This document shows, piece by piece, positions 1-6,991 of a DNA stretch of 14,720 nucleotides; position 1 is the stretch's first letter; each line of letters begins with the position of its first letter. Location: the NCBI GenBank assembly GCA_964619815.1, contig CAZUGK010000100.1, forward strand, positions 1-14,720, given 5' to 3'. This DNA comes from BRH-c25 sp964619815 (lineage in GTDB: Bacteria; Bacillota; Clostridia; Lutisporales; Lutisporaceae). The translations under genes and the position numbers were made by a program. Under the pieces are notes generated by a model that was given only the letters and a program-made list of their open reading frames with translations, did not search any database and was not told where the DNA came from.

Positions 1-1844
1 GGTTCAAAATAAAGCCTGTCGGATATATCAAAATCAGTGCTTACCGTTTCAGGATTATTGTTTACGATTATTGTCTCTATGCCCATCTTTTTCAAAGCTT
101 TTATGCAATGCACGGATGCATAGTCAAACTCGATTCCCTGTCCAATCCTTATAGGCCCGGAGCCCAGAACAACTACCTTTCTTCCGGTGCTCGCAGAAAC
201 CTCATCTGCCGTATTGTAGGTGGAGTAAAAATATGGTGTCATTGCTTCAAACTCTCCTGCACAAGTATCTACCATATTGTAAGAGGGCAGAATTCCCCAC
301 TTTATTCTCAGGCTGTATATAACATCAGGATTGGTTTTTAGCAAGCTTCCTATGCCGCGGTCTGAAAACCCGTGCTTTTTCAGACCAAGAAGCATATCCT
401 TCGATAATTTATCAGGTGTAAGTAACTTCAGTTCTTCTTCCATTTCCACTATGTTTTTAATTTTCTTCACGAAGAAGCCGTCAATTCCGGTTACTTGCGC
501 TATCATTTCAATCCTATAGTCTCTTCTAATCATTTCAGCCAAAGCAAATACCCTTTCGTCATCAGGGGATACCACCTTCTTCTTAAGCTCAGCCATGCTT
601 AGCTTTTTCATGCCTTCATGTTCAAGGGTATATCTCCCTATCTCCAAGGAGCGTATTGCTTTCAGAAAGGCTTCCTCGAAGCTGCTGCCTATGGACATGA
701 CCTCTCCGGTAGCCATCATTTTTGTACCCAGCAGCCTGTCTGCGTTGTAAAACTTGTCAAAGGGCCATTTCGGAATCTTTACAACTACATAGTCAAGAGC
801 CGGTTCAAAGCACGCGTATGTCTTCTTCGTCACTGCATTTTTTATTTCATCAAGCCCATATCCGAGGGCAATTTTTGCAGCAACCTTAGCAATGGGATAC
901 CCCGTAGCCTTGGATGCCAACGCTGAGGAACGGCTTACCCGCGGGTTTATCTCAATCACAGCGTATTCATAGCTTTGAGGATTCAACGCAAACTGAACAT
1001 TACAGCCCCCTTCTATGCCTATTGCGCTGATTATTTCAATAGATGCACTTCTCAGCATTTGATATTCCTTGTCTGATAAAGTCTGGCTGGGAGCAACTAC
1101 AATGCTGTCTCCCGTATGTATTCCTACGGGATCAATGTTTTCCATATTACATACAGTTATACAGTTTCCGTACTTATCCCTCATGACTTCATATTCGATC
1201 TCTTTCCAGCCCTTTACACTCTTTTCAACCAGCACCTGGCCTATTGCGCTCAGCTGCAGGCCCCGTTCCAGTATGGCTTCAAGCTCCGCTTCATCATTTG
1301 CTATACCTCCGCCGGTACCGCCAAGAGTATACGCAGGCCTTACGATTACCGGGTATCCGATCCTGCTGCTGTAAGCTTTGCCTTCCTCAATATCAGTTAT
1401 TATTTCGCTTTCAATACAAGGCTGCCCTATGCGCTGCATTTCTTTTCTGAATAACTCCCGGTCCTCTCCTTTTTTTATCGCTTCTATAGGAGTTCCAATA
1501 ACCTCTACACCGTACTTGTCCAGTATCCCCTTCTCATAAAGCTCTACCGCAAGATTTAGCCCGGTCTGTCCGCCCATTCCTGCCAGCAGACTATCCGGCC
1601 TTTCTTTTTTAATTATCTTTTCTACATATTCCACTGTAAGAGGCTCTATATATATTTTATGCGCAATTTCCCTGTCCGTCATAATGGTAGCTGGATTGCT
1701 GTTAATCAGGATAACCTCCAGGCTTTCTTCCTTAAGGGCTTCACATGCCTGAGTTCCTGAATAGTCAAACTCAGCAGCCTGTCCTATAACAATCGGTCCG
1801 GAACCGATAACAAGAACCTTATTTATATCATTATTTGCCGGCAT
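1..1844 (-). CDS. carB: Carbamoyl-phosphate synthase large subunit, N-terminal 614 residues (cut by window edge)
   Basis: The reading frame starts at ATG 1844 and stays open to base 1, giving 614 of the roughly 1070 residues usual for CarB. The start has GGAGGT six bases upstream. The N-terminus reads NKVLVIGSGPIVIGQAAEFDYSG, split here as the pre-ATP-grasp motif GSGPIVIGQAAEFDYSG. It is followed by ATP-grasp motifs VRPAYTLGGTGGG and INPRVSRSSALASKATGYP. A second copy of the pre-ATP-grasp motif (GSGPIRIGQGIEFDYASV) appears near the window edge, as expected for the internally duplicated synthetase. In the family, the first half makes carboxyphosphate and carbamate from bicarbonate, ATP and ammonia delivered by CarA, and the second half phosphorylates carbamate. 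The product feeds pyrimidine and arginine synthesis in the cytoplasm. It lies 27 bases after carA, so the two are co-transcribed. No frameshift is visible. Confidence 0.97.
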   Translation of the reverse strand, partial: MPANNDINKVLVIGSGPIVIGQAAEFDYSGTQACEALKEESLEVILINSNPATIMTDREIAHKIYIEPLTVEYVEKIIKKERPDSLLAGMGGQTGLNLAVELYEKGILDKYGVEVIGTPIEAIKKGEDRELFRKEMQRIGQPCIESEIITDIEEGKAYSSRIGYPVIVRPAYTLGGTGGGIANDEAELEAILERGLQLSAIGQVLVEKSVKGWKEIEYEVMRDKYGNCITVCNMENIDPVGIHTGDSIVVAPSQTLSDKEYQMLRSASIEIISAIGIEGGCNVQFALNPQSYEYAVIEINPRVSRSSALASKATGYPIAKVAAKIALGYGLDEIKNAVTKKTYACFEPALDYVVVKIPKWPFDKFYNADRLLGTKMMATGEVMSIGSSFEEAFLKAIRSLEIGRYTLEHEGMKKLSMAELKKKVVSPDDERVFALAEMIRRDYRIEMIAQVTGIDGFFVKKIKNIVEMEEELKLLTPDKLSKDMLLGLKKHGFSDRGIGSLLKTNPDVIYSLRIKWGILPSYNMVDTCAGEFEAMTPYFYSTYNTADEVSASTGRKVVVLGSGPIRIGQGIEFDYASVHCIKALKKMGIETIIVNNNPETVSTDFDISDRLYFE

Positions 1845-1871
1845 ATCGACACCTCCATTACTTTATCTTAA

Positions 1872-2915
1872 CTACATTTTCAGGAACTTATCAAATATAT
1901 TGCTTATTTCCCTTGGTCCGGGACTTGCTTCCGGATGGAACTGGACACTGTAAACGGGAAGTTTATTATGCCTCATTCCCTCAATGGTTCCATCATTCAC
2001 ATTTATGTGCGTGGCAGTGGTGTCCTTTGGCAATTCATTTACATAATAACTGTGGTTTTGTGAGGTAATATAAACCTTGTTTTCTTCAAGGTCCTTCACA
2101 GGATGGTTGCAACCCCTGTGTCCGAATTTCAGCTTTGCGGTCTTTCCGCCTAAGGCCAAAGCCAACAACTGATGTCCAAGGCAAATGCCTGCTATGGGTT
2201 TTTTTCCGAGCAGCTGCTTCAGGTTATCTATAACCCCTGTTAAGTCGCACGGATCTCCCGGTCCGTTGGATAGGAATATCAAATCCGGATTTTCTCTCAG
2301 AATGTCATTATAATTTGTTGTTGCAGGAAATATGGTCAACGCACAGCCTCTTTCCCTAAGCGACCTTAGAATATTGTTTTTTATGCCGAAGTCTATAATT
2401 CCTATGTGTTTTCCTTTCCCCGGCATTTTATATGTCTCTTTTATGGTGACACTGTCTACAGCATCACTGTTGCTAAAAGCGCGAAGCTTTTCTTCAACAA
2501 AGCTTTTGCTCAGCTCCTTCATGGTTATTATCCCCTTCATGGTGCCGCAGCTTCTCAGAACCTTCGTCAGTGCTCTTGTATCAATCTGCTCCAATGCCAT
2601 AATCCTGTGGTTCCTCAGATAATCATCCAGTTTCATCTCACAGCGGAAATTGCTGGGGTAATCGCAGGCTTCTCTTATGATAAACCCCTTTACCGCAGGC
2701 CTCTTGGACTCGATATCCTCCAGGTTCAGCCCATAATTCCCTATCAGAGGGTAGGTCATGCAGACTATTTGTCCATAATAGGAAGGGTCGGTAAGGATTT
2801 CCTGATATCCTGTCATTCCTGTGTTGAAAACAACCTCGCCTACAGTTTCCTGTATATATCCAAAAGCTCTCCCGTCGAAGACCATCCCGTTTTCCAAAAT
2901 TAATTTTGCCTTCAC
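1872..2915 (-). CDS. carA: Carbamoyl-phosphate synthase small (glutaminase) subunit
   Basis: This 347-residue protein hydrolyses glutamine and passes ammonia to CarB. The N-terminal CPSase small-chain domain starts with KAKLILENGMVFDGRAFG. The C-terminal class I glutamine amidotransferase domain shows the nucleophile in GICLGHQ (Cys245) and the His-Glu pair in FHPEASPGP (His327, Glu329), so the catalytic triad is complete. The start is GTG at 2915, eight bases after GGAGG (TAAGGAGGTT, 2922-2931). An ATG at 2921-2919 sits only two bases from the GGAGG and is followed at once by TAA, so it cannot start carA. The length is at the short end for the family. The gene has its own promoter and a PyrR-type leader, and a small leader ORF ends overlapping its start codon, which points to pyrimidine-dependent control. 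carB follows after 27 bases. Confidence 0.97.
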   Translation of the reverse strand: MKAKLILENGMVFDGRAFGYIQETVGEVVFNTGMTGYQEILTDPSYYGQIVCMTYPLIGNYGLNLEDIESKRPAVKGFIIREACDYPSNFRCEMKLDDYLRNHRIMALEQIDTRALTKVLRSCGTMKGIITMKELSKSFVEEKLRAFSNSDAVDSVTIKETYKMPGKGKHIGIIDFGIKNNILRSLRERGCALTIFPATTNYNDILRENPDLIFLSNGPGDPCDLTGVIDNLKQLLGKKPIAGICLGHQLLALALGGKTAKLKFGHRGCNHPVKDLEENKVYITSQNHSYYVNELPKDTTATHINVNDGTIEGMRHNKLPVYSVQFHPEASPGPREISNIFDKFLKM

Positions 2916-3055
2916 TTACATAACCTCCTTACAATAAAATGAAGGATAACAAAGAGAATTTCCAAACTCCCTCTGTTATCCTTCGGATAAATAAAAATTG
3001 ATATGTTCATTTTTTCCCAGGCAAAAGCCGGTTTCAGTGCATGAATAAATATCAT
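2912..3055 (-). CDS. Candidate 47-residue leader peptide ORF overlapping the carA start
   Basis: ATG 3055 lies eight bases after AAAGGAG (3064-3070) and opens a 47-codon frame that ends at TGA 2914-2912. This stop overlaps the carA GTG as GTGA, a typical coupling arrangement. The peptide begins MIFIHALKPAF, is rich in Ile, Leu and Phe, and ends VRRLCK; no domain is recognised. Its Shine-Dalgarno begins one base after the PyrR-binding hairpin. Its codons run straight through the 20-bp hairpin at 2941-2984 and the carA Shine-Dalgarno. I infer a regulatory role: translation would melt the hairpin and deliver ribosomes to carA, while PyrR binding would block leader initiation. A frame this short could arise by chance in AT-rich DNA; the support comes from the good Shine-Dalgarno, the spacing and the exact stop/start overlap. 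Confidence 0.5.
   Translation of the reverse strand: MIFIHALKPAFAWEKMNISIFIYPKDNRGSLEILFVILHFIVRRLCK
2931..2984 (-). terminator. Attenuator-like hairpin in the carA leader
   Basis: On the minus strand, 2984-2965 and 2960-2941 form an uninterrupted stem of about 20 bp. It includes a few G-U pairs, has an outer perfect 11-bp part (GAAGGATAACA with TGTTATCCTTC), and a UGGA-type tetraloop. It is followed by ATTTTATTGT, an interrupted U-tract. This is the expected place for a pyr attenuator. The U-tract is imperfect, so it may instead act by hiding or spacing the carA ribosome binding site just downstream. A small competing hairpin, TTATCC-GAA-GGATAA (2976-2990), uses part of the left arm. Confidence 0.65.
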
Positions 3056-3070
3056 AGCAGTTTCTCCTTT

Positions 3071-3088
3071 CTGGCCTCTCAGGACCAA
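3071..3088 (-). promoter_or_regulatory. PyrR-binding RNA hairpin in the carA leader
   Basis: The minus-strand RNA contains GGUCCUGAGAGGCC at 3086-3073. This matches the PyrR recognition consensus ARUCCNGNGAGGYU in its core (UCCNGNGAGGY), with the closing pairs changed to G-C. Folding gives a 6-bp stem (UUGGUC with GGCCAG) and the expected hexaloop CUGAGA, followed by the purine-rich AAAGGAG typical of these sites. In Bacillus, PyrR bound to UMP stabilises this hairpin and promotes termination. Here the hairpin directly abuts the Shine-Dalgarno of a leader ORF, so it could also block translation, as described for mycobacterial pyr leaders. Confidence 0.85.
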
Positions 3089-3110
3089 TTTAAAGTTTAC
3101 TATTATTAAG

Positions 3111-3139
3111 AGTTTAGTTTATTCCGGCGTTATTGTCAA
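3111..3139 (-). promoter_or_regulatory. Sigma-A promoter for carA-carB
   Basis: On the minus strand there is a perfect -35 box TTGACA (3139-3134), a 17-base spacer and a -10 box TAAACT (3116-3111, four of six consensus bases). The predicted start of transcription is near 3104. This gives a leader of about 190 bases containing the PyrR hairpin, the leader ORF and the attenuator-like stem. Confidence 0.75.
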
Positions 3140-3165
3140 CAAACATATTTTTCAAAATTTACAGC

Positions 3166-4326
3166 TTAGAAAAATATCCCCATGTTCTCAATCCTGTCAA
3201 AAGCTTCTCTTAATTTTTCTATTTCAACGGTACATGCTATCCTTATATATCCTTCTCCGCTCTTTCCGAAAGCATTTCCAGGGACAACCAATACATGAGC
3301 TTCTTCCAGAATTCTCCTGCTTATCTTAGCTGACGTCGAGCCTGTTTTTTTGATTCCCGGGAAAAGATAAAAGCTTCCCTGGGGTGGAGTTACTGACATC
3401 CATGCAATCTGCTTAATCCGGCTATAAGCATAGAAAACACGCTTCTTGTACTCTTCCACTATACCCGGCTGTATCTTATCCCTCAGCCTGATGGCATGAA
3501 TCGCCGCTCTTTGGGATATGGACGGTGCAGAAAAGCATACCCCCTCATTTATGTCTCTGATGCAGCTCGTAAGATAGTCCGGAGCTATTACGTAGCCTAT
3601 TCTCCAGCCGGTCATGGTATAGTCCTTGGAAAAGCTTCCTATAATTACGGTTCTTTCCTTCATTCCTTCTATGGAAGCTATAGGAAAAAAAGGTTCCATA
3701 AAGCTGAAAGAACCATATACATCATCAGAAATAACAATAAGGTCATTTGCTATTGCTGTTTCAGCCAGAGCTTCCGCTGTCTTTCTGCTGATACATGAGC
3801 CCGTGGGGTTGTTAGGCGAATTTATTATAATTGCTTTTGTACGGTTGGTTATTAACGCCTTCAGGCTGTCGATATCAATCCGGTAACCGTCTTCCTCACG
3901 GGTTTCCAAAGGTATCAGCTTACCCCCTGCAAGCTGTATCTGGAGAGCATAAGGTGTAAAGTACGGTTCAGGTACAATTACCTCGTCACCTTCATCCAAT
4001 ATGGCCTCAAGCACAAGGAACATTCCGTGGCAGGCACCTACTACCGCCATGACTTCATTCATCCCAACCTGATACTCATACGCCTTTTTATAATATTTAA
4101 TGATTTCTTCCCTCAGCTCCGGGTCCCCCAATGAATCTGTATATCTGGTATGTCCATTATGTGCATCCTTGAAGGCCTCAGCAATAACTTCAGAGTCAGT
4201 TATCAGATCCGGATCCCCCAGACTGAGGTTTATGATATCATCATACCTGTAGGCCAGTTCCACTACTTCACCCATAGGTGTCGAAACAGTGTTCCAGTAC
4301 TTTTTTGAAAGAAACTTATGCTTCAT
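3166..4326 (-). CDS. Pyridoxal-phosphate-dependent class I/II aminotransferase
   Basis: A 386-residue fold-type I aminotransferase, full length for the family and cytoplasmic. The PLP-binding lysine is Lys234 in SFSKDYTMTGWRIGY. Other cofactor contacts are visible as Asn173 in SPNNPTG, the Asp pair 201-202 and Tyr204 in ISDDVYG. Arg362 in YIRIAC is the usual binder of the substrate alpha-carboxylate. The enzyme should exchange an amino group between an amino acid and a 2-oxo acid, but the sequence does not settle the substrate; aspartate-, aromatic- and diaminopimelate-type enzymes share these motifs. The start ATG is preceded by AGGTGAG at suitable spacing. It lies downstream of the ABC importer genes on the same strand, separated by 181 bases holding two stem-loops. 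It may be expressed with them by readthrough or from an unseen promoter. carA downstream has its own promoter. Confidence 0.9.
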   Translation of the reverse strand: MKHKFLSKKYWNTVSTPMGEVVELAYRYDDIINLSLGDPDLITDSEVIAEAFKDAHNGHTRYTDSLGDPELREEIIKYYKKAYEYQVGMNEVMAVVGACHGMFLVLEAILDEGDEVIVPEPYFTPYALQIQLAGGKLIPLETREEDGYRIDIDSLKALITNRTKAIIINSPNNPTGSCISRKTAEALAETAIANDLIVISDDVYGSFSFMEPFFPIASIEGMKERTVIIGSFSKDYTMTGWRIGYVIAPDYLTSCIRDINEGVCFSAPSISQRAAIHAIRLRDKIQPGIVEEYKKRVFYAYSRIKQIAWMSVTPPQGSFYLFPGIKKTGSTSAKISRRILEEAHVLVVPGNAFGKSGEGYIRIACTVEIEKLREAFDRIENMGIFF

Positions 4327-4404
4327 GCTCTCACCTGCTTATACATTTTTATCATTTATATCACTAATGCTGAAATCTTTATTCTGAATAGCAGCTTCAG
4401 CAAT

Positions 4405-4447
4405 AGTGCCTCGTAACGTATATTACTTCTAGGGTAAGCGAGGCACT
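4405..4447. repeat. Inverted repeat (9-bp stem) upstream of the aminotransferase gene
   Basis: AGTGCCTCG (4405-4413) and CGAGGCACT (4439-4447) are perfect reverse complements around a 25-base loop. No T-tract follows on the minus strand, so it is not a classical intrinsic terminator. It is the second of two stem-loops met by transcripts leaving the ABC ATPase gene. It could be an operator, an RNA-stabilising hairpin or a processing site. Confidence 0.5.
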
Positions 4448-4458
4448 GAATTAAGGAT

Positions 4459-4508
4459 GTGCTTTTTAACACTTTTAAAGTATAGAATTTTGTTGTGTTA
4501 AAAAGCAC
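4459..4508 (-). terminator. 14-bp inverted repeat at the end of the ABC ATPase gene
   Basis: GTGCTTTTTAACAC (4459-4472) and GTGTTAAAAAGCAC (4495-4508) are perfect reverse complements, with a 22-base AT-rich loop. The repeat begins at the last base of the ATPase stop codon. On the minus strand it forms a stable 3' hairpin but lacks a following U-run, and much of the stem is A-T. A weak terminator or a 3' stabiliser that separates ATPase and aminotransferase expression is possible. Confidence 0.5.
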
Positions 4509-5233
4509 TAGCTGAGTACCTTCCCCAGGAAATCCTTTGTTCTCGGATGCTTTGGATTGCTGAAAACCTCTTCAGGGCTTCCTCCTTCGACAATCCTTCC
4601 CTCATCCATAAACAATACCCTGCTTCCTACTTCCTTGGCAAAACCCATTTCGTGGGTCACAACCACCATTGTCATTCCCTCTGATGCAAGCTTCTTCATA
4701 ACATCCAGCACCTCTCCCACCATTTCAGGGTCAAGAGCTGAGGTGGGCTCATCAAAAAGCATAACATCAGGAGACATTGCCAATGCTCTTGCTATTGCTA
4801 TCCTTTGCTTCTGGCCCCCGGACAGCTGGTTTGGATAAGCATGGGCTTTGTCTTCCAGACCAATTCTTTTCAGCAAATCATGGGCAATCTCATTGGCTTC
4901 CTTTGAAGTAAGCTTCTTAACCTTCCTGGGAGCCAGAGTTATGTTCTCCAGGACTGTCATGTGAGGAAACAGATTAAACTGTTGAAACACCATGCCCATT
5001 TTTTCCCGCAGTTTGTTTACATCGTTCTTCTTATCGGTAATAGAAGAACCTTCAAATATAACCTCTCCGCCCGTAGGCTCTTCAAGCAGGTTAAGGCACC
5101 TAAGGAAGGTACTTTTCCCGGATCCGCTGGGTCCGATTACAACAACAACTTCACCTTGTTCTATCATTATATCAATACCTTTAAGCACATGCAATTTACC
5201 AAAATTCTTCTGAAGATTAGATGTTTTGATCAC
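4508..5233 (-). CDS. Polar amino acid-type ABC transporter ATP-binding protein
   Basis: This 241-residue ATPase drives the importer formed with the permease encoded just upstream. All nucleotide-binding motifs are intact: Walker A GPSGSGKS (34-41), Q-loop VFQQF (Gln84-85), signature LSGGQ (137-141), Walker B VMLFDE (Asp161, Glu162) and the switch His194 in VVTHEMGFA. The length and motif context match the GlnQ/HisP family. The start is GTG 5233, ten bases after GGAGG. It overlaps the last 17 bases of the permease gene, which implies translational coupling. The protein would sit on the inner membrane face. The substrate is set by the binding protein, which looks atypical, so the gene symbol is left open. 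A 14-bp stem-loop follows the stop. Confidence 0.95.
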   Translation of the reverse strand: MIKTSNLQKNFGKLHVLKGIDIMIEQGEVVVVIGPSGSGKSTFLRCLNLLEEPTGGEVIFEGSSITDKKNDVNKLREKMGMVFQQFNLFPHMTVLENITLAPRKVKKLTSKEANEIAHDLLKRIGLEDKAHAYPNQLSGGQKQRIAIARALAMSPDVMLFDEPTSALDPEMVGEVLDVMKKLASEGMTMVVVTHEMGFAKEVGSRVLFMDEGRIVEGGSPEEVFSNPKHPRTKDFLGKVLS

Positions 5234-5879
5234 CGGCTCTCAGCCTCCTTTCCAATATGCCCATCAACTTTGAAAGTGTAAAGGTTATAACGAAATAAAT
5301 TGCCGCTGCAACAACCAAAGGAGAAAATGGCCTGAAGGTGTTGCCCCTTACCGTATCCGTATTATACATCAAATCATGAATACCGATTATAGACACTATT
5401 GCAGATTCCTTAATCAGGGTTATAAATTCATTTCCCAAAGCAGGCAGGATATTTTTAAAGGCTTGCGGAATAATTATATTTGTCATTGCCAGCCTATGAG
5501 ACATTCCCAAGGATCGCGCCGCTTCCATCTGTCCCTTGTCAATGGATAATATTCCCGCTCTGATTATTTCCGCTACATATGCAGCACTGTTCAGGGATAC
5601 GGCAACTATACCAAGGGTAAGATCATCGAAATCCAAACCTGTAAGCCTTGGCAGACCGTAGTAGACAATAAACATCTGCACCATCATCGGTGTTCCTCTT
5701 ACAACCTCTATATATGCTGTTGAGAAGCTCTTCAGCAACCGGTTTTTTGACAGCTTCATCAAAGCAAACAACACACCTATGAGCGCTCCGAAGATTACGC
5801 CGAAGAGGGATAAGAACAAAGTTATTGCTGTCCCGTTTAAAAAGAAACCATAATATTTACTTAGATAAGAAAAGTCCAC
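5217..5879 (-). CDS. Polar amino acid-type ABC transporter permease
   Basis: A 220-residue membrane protein of the His/Glu/Gln/Arg permease family, normal in length, with about five hydrophobic segments. It carries the family motif RGTPMMVQMFIVYYGLP and the cytoplasmic EAA loop EAARSLGMSHRLAMTNIIIPQAF that docks on the ATPase, given here only as a motif near residues 119-141. The start is GTG 5879, eight bases after GGAGG. Its end overlaps the ATPase gene by 17 bases. A 254-base gap with a terminator and a CTAG-rich inverted repeat separates it from the binding-protein gene, an unusual break inside an importer operon. The permease and ATPase therefore depend on readthrough or on a promoter within that gap. 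No convincing promoter was found. Confidence 0.94.
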   Translation of the reverse strand: MDFSYLSKYYGFFLNGTAITLFLSLFGVIFGALIGVLFALMKLSKNRLLKSFSTAYIEVVRGTPMMVQMFIVYYGLPRLTGLDFDDLTLGIVAVSLNSAAYVAEIIRAGILSIDKGQMEAARSLGMSHRLAMTNIIIPQAFKNILPALGNEFITLIKESAIVSIIGIHDLMYNTDTVRGNTFRPFSPLVVAAAIYFVITFTLSKLMGILERRLRAGDQNI

Positions 5880-5970
5880 TCCTTACACCTCCAGCGTATA
5901 AACATAAATTAATGCAAAACGTAATGTATATGTCGTATTTTATAAATAATGCGTCTCAAATAAAACATAG

Positions 5971-6113
5971 TTTTTAGTCGCTAGACACTAGTCTCTAGTC
6001 TCTAGAATTAGGGTATTCCTTACAGGTATAGCACTTAACTCGTGTCATAGCCTAGCCTTCGAAGCCCCGCCCTAATCTAGTGACTAGTTGACTAGCGACT
6101 AGTGACTGAAAAA
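5971..6113. repeat. Long imperfect inverted repeat built of CTAG heptads
   Basis: The left arm (5971-6013) and right arm (6070-6113) are imperfect reverse complements, starting TTTTTAGTC and ending TTAGGG in the same sense, with a 56-base centre. Each arm is a short tandem array of 7-base units with an invariant CTAG. CTAG begins at 5981, 5988, 5995 and 6002 on the left and at 6077, 6084, 6092 and 6099 on the right, with one more at 6052. The bases between the CTAG cores vary. The right arm runs into the terminator at 6109-6133. It resembles a small non-coding repeat family or a structured RNA; no transposase is present. Confidence 0.75.
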
Positions 6114-6133
6114 TGCGACAGCGTCGCATTTTT
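6109..6133 (-). terminator. Intrinsic terminator directly after the binding-protein gene
   Basis: On the minus strand, immediately after the stop codon of the binding-protein gene, comes AAAAATGCGAC, the loop GCT, then GTCGCATTTTT. This is a perfect 11-bp stem with a built-in U-tract. The hairpin is symmetrical and would work in both directions. It would cut transcription between the binding protein and the permease, giving more binding protein than membrane components, a common design in ABC importers. Confidence 0.85.
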
Positions 6134-6991
6134 CTACTGTTCCGATAATATTGTTGCGTCGCCTATGAATTTGTCTATTGATCCGTCTTTCATCAGCTTA
6201 TCCAGTGATGCATTTATTGCTTCCACCAAATCACCGTTTCCTTTATTTACAGCTACTGCAACTCCGTCTTCCCTGCCGAAAGAAATTTCAGGAACGGCAA
6301 GGGCCGGATTTTGTTTTGCGTAGGCCTGAGCTACAGGACCTACCAGCACTACTCCGAATATCTTATCATTTTGCAGTTCCAATACCAGGTCGGTTATTTT
6401 ACTCAGGGCCTTCACCTCTGATGCTTCTATCTTTGTCTTTGCTATTTCTTCCTGTATTGTTGACTTCTGCGCTCCTATTGCCTTCCCTTTAAGGTCATCG
6501 ACAGATTTAACCTTACCGGCATTTTCTGCCTTTACGAGCATCTTCTGTTCTGCTTGGTAATATGGTATTGAAAAATCTACGCTTTGCTTCCTCTCCTCTG
6601 TAGGAACCATTCCTGCAATTATGAAGTCGATATCTTCGGCGACCAGCGCAGCCAACAGTCCGTCGAATTTCATATCCTTTATTTCGAGCTCTACTCCAAG
6701 GTCTTTTGCAATTGCCTTTGCTATTTCGATATCAAAACCTACAATTTCGTCCTTACCGTTGATTTCTTTATGGAACTCATATGGCGGATAATCAGCAGCT
6801 GTCCCAAGAACAATTTTGCCTTTTTCCTTTATTTCTCCAACCTTGCCTTCAGTTTTTGGCTCTTCCGAGGCTTTTGGCTCCCCTGAAGCCGTTGCCTCTG
6901 TGCTTTTTTCAGCGCTGCAAGCTGCAAGAGTAAACAGCATCACCAATATCAACATTATTGAAATTATTTTTGTTACATTTTTCTTTACCAT
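6134..6991 (-). CDS. ABC transporter substrate-binding lipoprotein, amino acid type, altered ligand pocket
   Basis: A 285-residue family 3 solute-binding protein. The signal peptide has a KK start, a hydrophobic core and the lipobox LAAC with Cys25, so the mature protein is anchored outside the cell membrane. A Thr/Glu/Lys-rich linker (about 27-50) precedes the two-lobed domain, beginning near LGTAADYPPYEF (62-73). The carboxylate-binding Arg is present as Arg134 in PTEERKQSVDFS. The Asp that usually holds the ligand alpha-amino group (in patterns like DAVxxDxPVA) appears replaced: residues 211-220 read IFGVVLVGPV, with Val217 at that place. The ligand may therefore lack a normal alpha-amino group or bind differently. 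The start ATG follows AGGAGG at seven bases. It is 69 bases after larA and is closed by a strong terminator. Confidence 0.92.
   Translation of the reverse strand: MVKKNVTKIISIMLILVMLFTLAACSAEKSTEATASGEPKASEEPKTEGKVGEIKEKGKIVLGTAADYPPYEFHKEINGKDEIVGFDIEIAKAIAKDLGVELEIKDMKFDGLLAALVAEDIDFIIAGMVPTEERKQSVDFSIPYYQAEQKMLVKAENAGKVKSVDDLKGKAIGAQKSTIQEEIAKTKIEASEVKALSKITDLVLELQNDKIFGVVLVGPVAQAYAKQNPALAVPEISFGREDGVAVAVNKGNGDLVEAINASLDKLMKDGSIDKFIGDATILSEQ

Noticed and set aside
3011..3035. Possible second hairpin in the carA leader (GGC-TTTT-GCC region followed by A-rich sequence)
   Set aside because: The stem is short with a bulged base, and no U-tract follows on the transcribed strand, so it was not called a terminator or an antiterminator.
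5880..5970. Promoter for the permease gene
   Set aside because: The region is AT-rich with TTGAGA and TATAAA-like words, but no pair has acceptable spacing.
5971..6113. CRISPR-like array
   Set aside because: The units are only 7 bases, are arranged as an inverted repeat, and have no unique spacers of CRISPR length; no cas gene is present.
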